From NCBI GenBank assembly GCA_024138025.1, contig JAMXBD010000170.1, positions 1,240,001-1,304,000 on the forward strand: a DNA stretch of 64,000 bases. The letters are read 5' to 3'. Of the stretch, positions 58,414 to 64,000 are shown in pieces. This DNA is from Combretum micranthum (Eukaryota; Streptophyta; Magnoliopsida; Myrtales; Combretaceae). The position numbers and the translations under genes were made by a program. Each line of letters opens with the position of its first letter. Position 1 is the first letter of the stretch. The notes under the pieces are model-generated. The model was not told the origin of the DNA. It ran no database searches and saw nothing but the letters and a program-made list of their open reading frames with translations.

Positions 58414-60041
58414 AATGTTGGTTCGCAAGGCTCTTCCAATGGTCCACTTTTAAGATTGACATACCAAATGGTTTTTTATCAACTAATATGCTTAGCAATG
58501 GTAGCTTTGGTTCAATTTACAAAACCATTTTAGACATGAGTGAAACAATTGTAGTAGTAAAGGTATTAAACCTTTAGAGACATAGTGCTTTGAAAAGCTT
58601 TTTGGTTGAAAGTGAGGTGCCAAAAAAAATTAGCCACCACGGTTTTATGAAAATATTTACAGCATGTTCAAGTATTGGTTTTTTTGGAATGTTTTTGAAG
58701 TTTTGGTATATGAACTCATGGCTAGTGGAAGCCTCGAAGATTGGTTACATCCAAGACAAAGCACAAATTTAGCTAAAAAGGTTTTAAGACTTTTTCTAAG
58801 AATATATATTTCTATTGATGTCGCTTATGTGCTAGATTATCTCCATCATCAATGTGGAATCCTGATAATCCATCATGATATCAAGCCAAGCAACATTCTT
58901 GCCAAGCAACGTTCTTCTTGATGACTAAATATGATTAGCCATGTTGGTGAATTTGGTATCTCAAAAATCATTTTAGACCCCTTCAATAACATTGCATTTG
59001 GTCATATAAGTTCAACTAGCTTCAATGAGACCATTGGCTATATTGCTCAAGGTAAGAAGATTTAATAAATTGATGCGAGATGCATAATAGAGTTGGATGA
59101 TTAGCACAAGTGCAAAAAGGGCATATTATTATTTTAGAAAGATTTTTATTTTTTATTTTATAGATATGATTAGTATTATTTTAGCAAGACTAGTATCTTT
59201 TTTAATTAAATTTTGTTTTAATCCTATATATCGACTAGACTTGCAAAAGTCAAGCAAGAGAATTTTGAAAGAAGAATAATATCATTTAACTCTCCTATCT
59301 TTCCTAGTATAATATGGAATCAACAGGTAGATAGCCAATTGCTTGTTAGTATTTGTGCATAGATCAATAAATTGCAATTTTTATCTCTTTTTTCAAAATT
59401 CACACTCTTATTGGTCTTTGAATTTTGATGCCTAATTATATTGTTATTCTTATAATCAATAGGCAATTAGAAGATCAATTTTTGGGTATTTGCAGAATCA
59501 ATGGAACATGATAAAATTTCATTCCTTCCATTGCGTCCTAAATTAACCATGGTGAATGCAACAATGTTAAAGTGGTATATCCAATATGTGTTACGTTTTT
59601 CTCTTGACTTATTTTATTTGAAGCTACTATGTGTTGATCATCTTTAGTGGAATTATCCTTTTTCCAATTGTGGAGGATGGAATTGGAACTTTTGTATTGA
59701 CACAAGATGTCTTTAGTTTTGGTGTCCTCCTATTAGAGATGTTTATTAGGAAAAGACCAAATAGTCACACTTTCCATGGGAGTATAAATATCAATTGTTT
59801 TGCTAAGACTTCTTTACCTAATAAAGTTGTAGAAATTGTGATCCCTACATTACATTCAGAAATACAAGAGTTCTCACATGCAAGAAACTCAATTTTGGAG
59901 TATTTAGTTGCCATACTTGATATTGGTATTTCTTGCTCAGCTATTACACCGATGGAAAGGAAAAGTGTGCAAGATGTTGTTGTTGAGTTGCAATTTTTAA
60001 GAAGAAAAATCCTTGGAAATCAAATTCATGAAAAGGAATAA
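58414..60041 (+). pseudogene. Relic of LRR-RLK kinase, both exons (psi-RLK4)
   Basis: Closest in design to the main RLK. Exon 1 starts in the juxtamembrane (NVGSQGSS...LLRLTY), with a deletion where the AT(K)AT segment should be, then SNGSFGSIY (G-loop, first Gly lost), VVVKVLNL with a stop (TAG), HGFMKIFTACSS, LVYELMASGSLEDWLHPRQS, DVAYVLDYLHHQCGILII, HHD at 58871-58879 instead of HCD/HRD, DIKPSNIL, and EFG at 58949-58957 instead of DFG. It ends IGYIAQ/GTAAGAAG (donor at 59052). Exon 2 (about 59674-60041) is a clean open frame: EDGIGTFVLTQDVFSFGVLL to RRKILGNQIHEKE and stop. The acceptor CAG of the sister copy (1823) reads TGG here. No LRR part is present. The loss of catalytic residues rules out kinase activity. 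Confidence 0.88.
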
Positions 60042-62251
60042 GCATTTAAATTATATTTCAATTGCTAAAATAGGTAATTTTCCATCAAATGGATATAATG
60101 TAGCAATCTCGTTTGCTTATATTTTCTCTACCTTTTCTCTTTTGCAGGTTGATATCAAAGTTGAGAGCATAACCATTGCATGAATTCCTAGTGTACAAGG
60201 AATCATTACCTGAATTATGGAAATTTTTGTAGTGTGTAGTTTAACATATGTAGGACTAGTTTTTGGTATTCCCAGTGCTGTGTTTCCTTTCCCTTTTATG
60301 TTTTACAAGAAGTTCATGTTTTATCTGTCAAACAGTGTGTAAAATCTTATGTAATACTAGCCATTAAATTGTTACATATAAGAATGTATATTATAAAGCA
60401 GAAAATATGGTTTAGGAATTTTCAGGAACAAATGGTAAGCAAACAAAAACTTAGGAACTTATGTTATATTTCATTCAGGCGAGAATCCCCTTAAATACAA
60501 AAATAACTACAATTACTTCTAGATTTCTAGGAACAGAAAAAACAAAGCTAACAAACACTTCTAAACATAAGATAGACATTGCATAAAAATAAGGCACTTT
60601 GTTACAGCCTTTGACTCAATCAAAATACCAGAAAACATGACTAAAATAATTTCTAGATTTTTCGCATTTGTTGGTAACATAAATATATGCTAAGAATGGG
60701 AAAGTCATCGTTGAATGATTAGTGTTTGTTTTCGTACGTAGTGTTTATTTACCCAGAAGAAGTAAGTTACTCATTGTGCTATCAAGCTCAGTCTAGGCAG
60801 GTTCACAATTTTTAAAGAATGAAGGAGTGATTTTAGCATGGTAGGAAAAGTAGGAGGTACATGGGATGATGTTAGTAAAGAAATTTTATATATAAGCAAA
60901 TGTATTATTGTCCCTAGTAGGGATGCAACCAGGTCGGATTTCGAGCGGGCCATATGAACCTAAACTCAAACCAGCTACACTATAGGGCATACCAAACTCG
61001 ACCCTATAACCCTGTAGGGTTTTCCTTTTATATCCAAACCAACCCTATAGAGTTTACCCTAAAATTCATCACCCTCCGGTTACTCGTCTGACTATCAACC
61101 CGATTACCCACCCGACCACCCGCCCAATTATCAACCCGAATCCGTCTTGCTTATTTATTTTTTTTAATAGATTCTGCAGACTTAAGCCAATAAAATAATA
61201 GTATAATAATATAGCACTTCATCTCTCTCTCTGCCACTTTGTTTTTAAATTTAGCATGTTACAATGTTTATATTTAGTAAATGTATTACATTATAATTTT
61301 TTTTATTGGGACGAACGGGTCGAGTGGGTATATTAGTGGGTTTTAGTAATATCCAAACCTGATCCTAATACCCTACAGGGATTTTACCTATTCCAAACTG
61401 ACCCTATTATCCTATAGGGTTTTTTATCGGGTTGGACGTTTAACCTTGTTGCATCCCTAATTGAATAAAACCAAACACATGTTTATAAACTAATAATGAT
61501 TGCTTATTTTATTTTAGAGATTTTTTTTAATTTATTTAACAAGCGATGAATGTTTATTTGCTATAGCAGAATGGAAACACCATCCTCGAAACAATAAATA
61601 ATTATCCTTGTGGCATATTTGGCCCATGTTTTAGCCCAAGTCCACCATATCATCCATATTTTCTAGAAACGATGTTAGATAGAATCCTAAATTTTGGAGT
61701 TTCTAGAAAATAGTAGTTTAGATGATATTGTAAATATTCATTATAATCTTCTAGATAAGGTAGACATTTTCAAGTAATATTCCAGATATAGTTGACCTAT
61801 TTTAGACACTACATTATTATTGTTGGATCAATCTCTACCGTATATTGAGGAGGAAAAAAGCCTATAAATAGATAATCCTCCTCATTTGTAACCAAATAAT
61901 AAAAACAAGAAATACACAAAAACTTTAACATATCTAAACACTTTCTTCTCTATTTCATCATCTACTATAAATCATTCTTCACTAAATAATTTTCTATATA
62001 AATATTATTCTTACACTTTATATTCGGTCCTTACAAAATACTCCTCTAAAAACTAACAAATACATATTTATCCTACTACTATTCAAATACCAAATGAATA
62101 CCTTTTATCATATTTCTGAACCCTCTTTCATATTTCAACTACTCAACTCTTATTCCCTAATTCCCATCTTTACTATGGTTATGATGAAATATGAATATAT
62201 AATATATATATATATCTGAACATCATTAAAATAATTACACACGAATGATAG
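59433..62251 (+). repeat. Segmental duplication copy P2
   Basis: Collinear with 1582-3895. Contains the intron end, exon 2 of psi-RLK4, its 3' UTR and intergenic DNA with no recognised gene (60042-60917 and 61460-62251). Copy-specific changes are the MITE at 60918 and element C at 62252. P1 instead continues past the equivalent C site (about 3882) as undisturbed sequence. Confidence 0.8.
60918..61459. mobile_element. 542-bp hAT-type MITE
   Basis: Terminal inverted repeats TAGGGATGCAAC (60918-60929) and GTTGCATCCCTA (61448-61459). The interior is rich in CCCTATAGGG, GGGTCG and ACCCGA words and has no coding frame, which fits non-autonomous hAT-like MITEs. The sister segment lacks it (between about 3101 and 3127). 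No clean 8-bp target duplication is seen, because about 24 bp of the empty site are missing here. Confidence 0.75.
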
Positions 62252-64000
62252 TGTCACGACTCTAAAGGGGGGCCTAACAGGATTTATCTAAAGCCATCAT
62301 ATCACGTGTGCACCCGTAACATGAGAGTCGTCTTGTATGTCAGAGTGTACAAGACTCTATTTATTTATAAAGGTTTATCATACAAATGATATAATATATT
62401 ACAGTATTTCAACTATGGAATCTGGTTTTCCAATTTCCACCAAGATCGCATAGAATTGGTATCCCCCACCAAATAGTGAAATTGAGTTTCTAAACTACAA
62501 CATACAAAATTCAAAATTCATTTAATTTACATTCTAAGTTTCCATATCCTATATCTTTATCTTCGATAAAGTTTGTTGGAGAAGCTCTCTTCACACATTC
62601 CTAGCCTAATCCCAGCTAGTAATAATCCTGCACAAAAACTGTAGGGGGGTGAGCGAACCACGAGCTCAGTGAGATAACCTGACCAGACCACACATCAAAC
62701 AATAGCAACCAAGTATAATTATCAATCACATGTAATGCAACAATCAACCATATGCACATTACAAGCTTGGATGATCTAGAATCCAAAGCAGGATGAAGAT
62801 TTACGCCCTCTTCATCGGGGTTGAAGGAATCGATCTATGGCCCACATACCCAGGAGAAACAGAGAACCATAGGAATAACAATACTCAGTGGCTTCACTCA
62901 ATTTCCTTCTGGAACAAAGAGACTCCATTAAGTGTTAGTCATTTCAAAGCGATACCATGGGCGGTGTCCTTCATTTTCCAGTTAGTTCCCATGGAACCGA
63001 TGGAACAAAGGTAAGCTTGCGTAGAACTAATAGCCTCTTGCCTAGAAAAACCAAGCATTACCAGAGAACTGAAATACTAACACGTAGTAGGCTGCCACAT
63101 CTCCATATGCAGTTTATGCAAATCGTGCAATGCATGTTCGTTTCATTTATAGTACCAACAACTGTTAATCAAGTTTAAGGCGATCATACAATTTACAGAC
63201 AATCATCAACATATTTCATACAATATTTAACATACAATTGGATTATCGCTTATATTATGATAATTTTCCATTCAACCATACACCACACATCATGCAGTAT
63301 CCCAATTCCACATGCATATCAATTGAATTATATTATTATTATAAGTGCAACTATATTACAAGCACAAACAATGTGATAAAGTCAAGTAACTCACCTGTGG
63401 TCCTCGCTAAGTTGTTGTATAAGCTATCGGAAATCAGGGAATTGATCTATTTTCCTATGAAAGGAAATAACAAAGATTTATTATTGGATTATTTCTGTAA
63501 GAGAAATCTTCCTATAATTAAAGGTGTTGATCTTTATCGTCGGATATTAGACTAAGTCTGTCATATTAATTACTGTATTGTTAAATAATTTAATTGAATC
63601 CTTATAGGTGCCTAACTATTCCGTATCGGTACTTGGTATAGTTTTATTAATTGCTATTTATTTTTATTTAAGGGGTTTGTCTTTTCTTAAGTTCTACTGC
63701 TTTTGATAGAAGATTTTTATTTATTAAATCTTTGCCCGTCAACCTTATCTGTCTCTCAATTGGTATTTTTATTTATTTAAGGGTATGTTTTAGTATCTAT
63801 ATCCTTCAAAAATTATTCTTAATAAAATTGTTTTTAGATGAAGTTTAGATATCTCAAATTTTTCATTATACTTCGATTTCATTTTTATTGCAAAACAACT
63901 AAGTTTAATATTACAATATTATTCATAATATTAGTTTTGAAACGTTAATATCAATATTTGTAGTAAATACAAGTATAATAATAACAATCATCTTCATACC
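62252..64000 (-). mobile_element. LTR element C (A family), inverted, cut by window end
   Basis: Begins TGTCACGACTCTAAAGG, the reverse complement of the A/B terminus, and matches the reversed last 1.7 kb of A and B (GGATTTATCTAAAGCC, the CCTGCACAAAAACTGTAGGG acceptor-like site and the GAGCGAACCACG block). The left flank is GATAG. The uninterrupted sister site is TTATAG/TTTTC at about 3882. The other end and target duplication lie beyond the window. Confidence 0.85.

Overview
This is a plant nuclear window, probably from a eudicot. The evidence is an Xa21/EFR/At3g47570-type leucine-rich-repeat receptor kinase (LRR-RLK subfamily XII) with one intron in the kinase domain, relatives of it in pieces, a Ty1/copia element primed by initiator-Met tRNA, gypsy-type LTRs, a Cassandra-like element with a 5S rRNA-like core, and a hAT-type MITE. 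The DNA is AT-rich. I see no bacterial, organellar or CRISPR features. The species cannot be named from the sequence.

Layout. 1-1581 is the 3' end of a long LTR (E). 1582-3895 is a segment (P1) holding exon 2 of a decayed RLK. 4331-10348 is a Cassandra-like solo LTR split by a 5755-bp LTR (A) with a perfect 5-bp target duplication. 11188-14626 is the main RLK: signal peptide, about 20 LRRs, transmembrane segment and kinase, interrupted by seven small frameshifts. 14684-42994 is a tandem triplication of a roughly 9.6-kb unit that starts inside an apparent 3'-UTR intron of that RLK and ends inside a long LTR (D). 40399-55438 is a copia element on the minus strand, opened by D, which is opened in turn by a second A-family element (B, 5850 bp). 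55439-60041 holds two more decayed RLKs and a gypsy-like LTR fragment. 59433-62251 (P2) is a second copy of the P1 segment, carrying a MITE. 62252-64000 is an inverted A-family copy (C) that runs off the window.

The region reads as a receptor-kinase cluster being broken up by nested retroelements and by unequal exchange between repeats. The order of insertion can be read from target duplications: copia first (GGACT), then D (GTAGC), then B (ATTAT). Removing D and one GTAGC restores the copia reverse-transcriptase reading frame exactly.

No gene in the window is intact as given. The RLK frameshifts are all small base losses, mostly in short runs, and the three tandem units also differ by many one-base indels. 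Uncorrected long-read errors are therefore a serious alternative to real gene decay.
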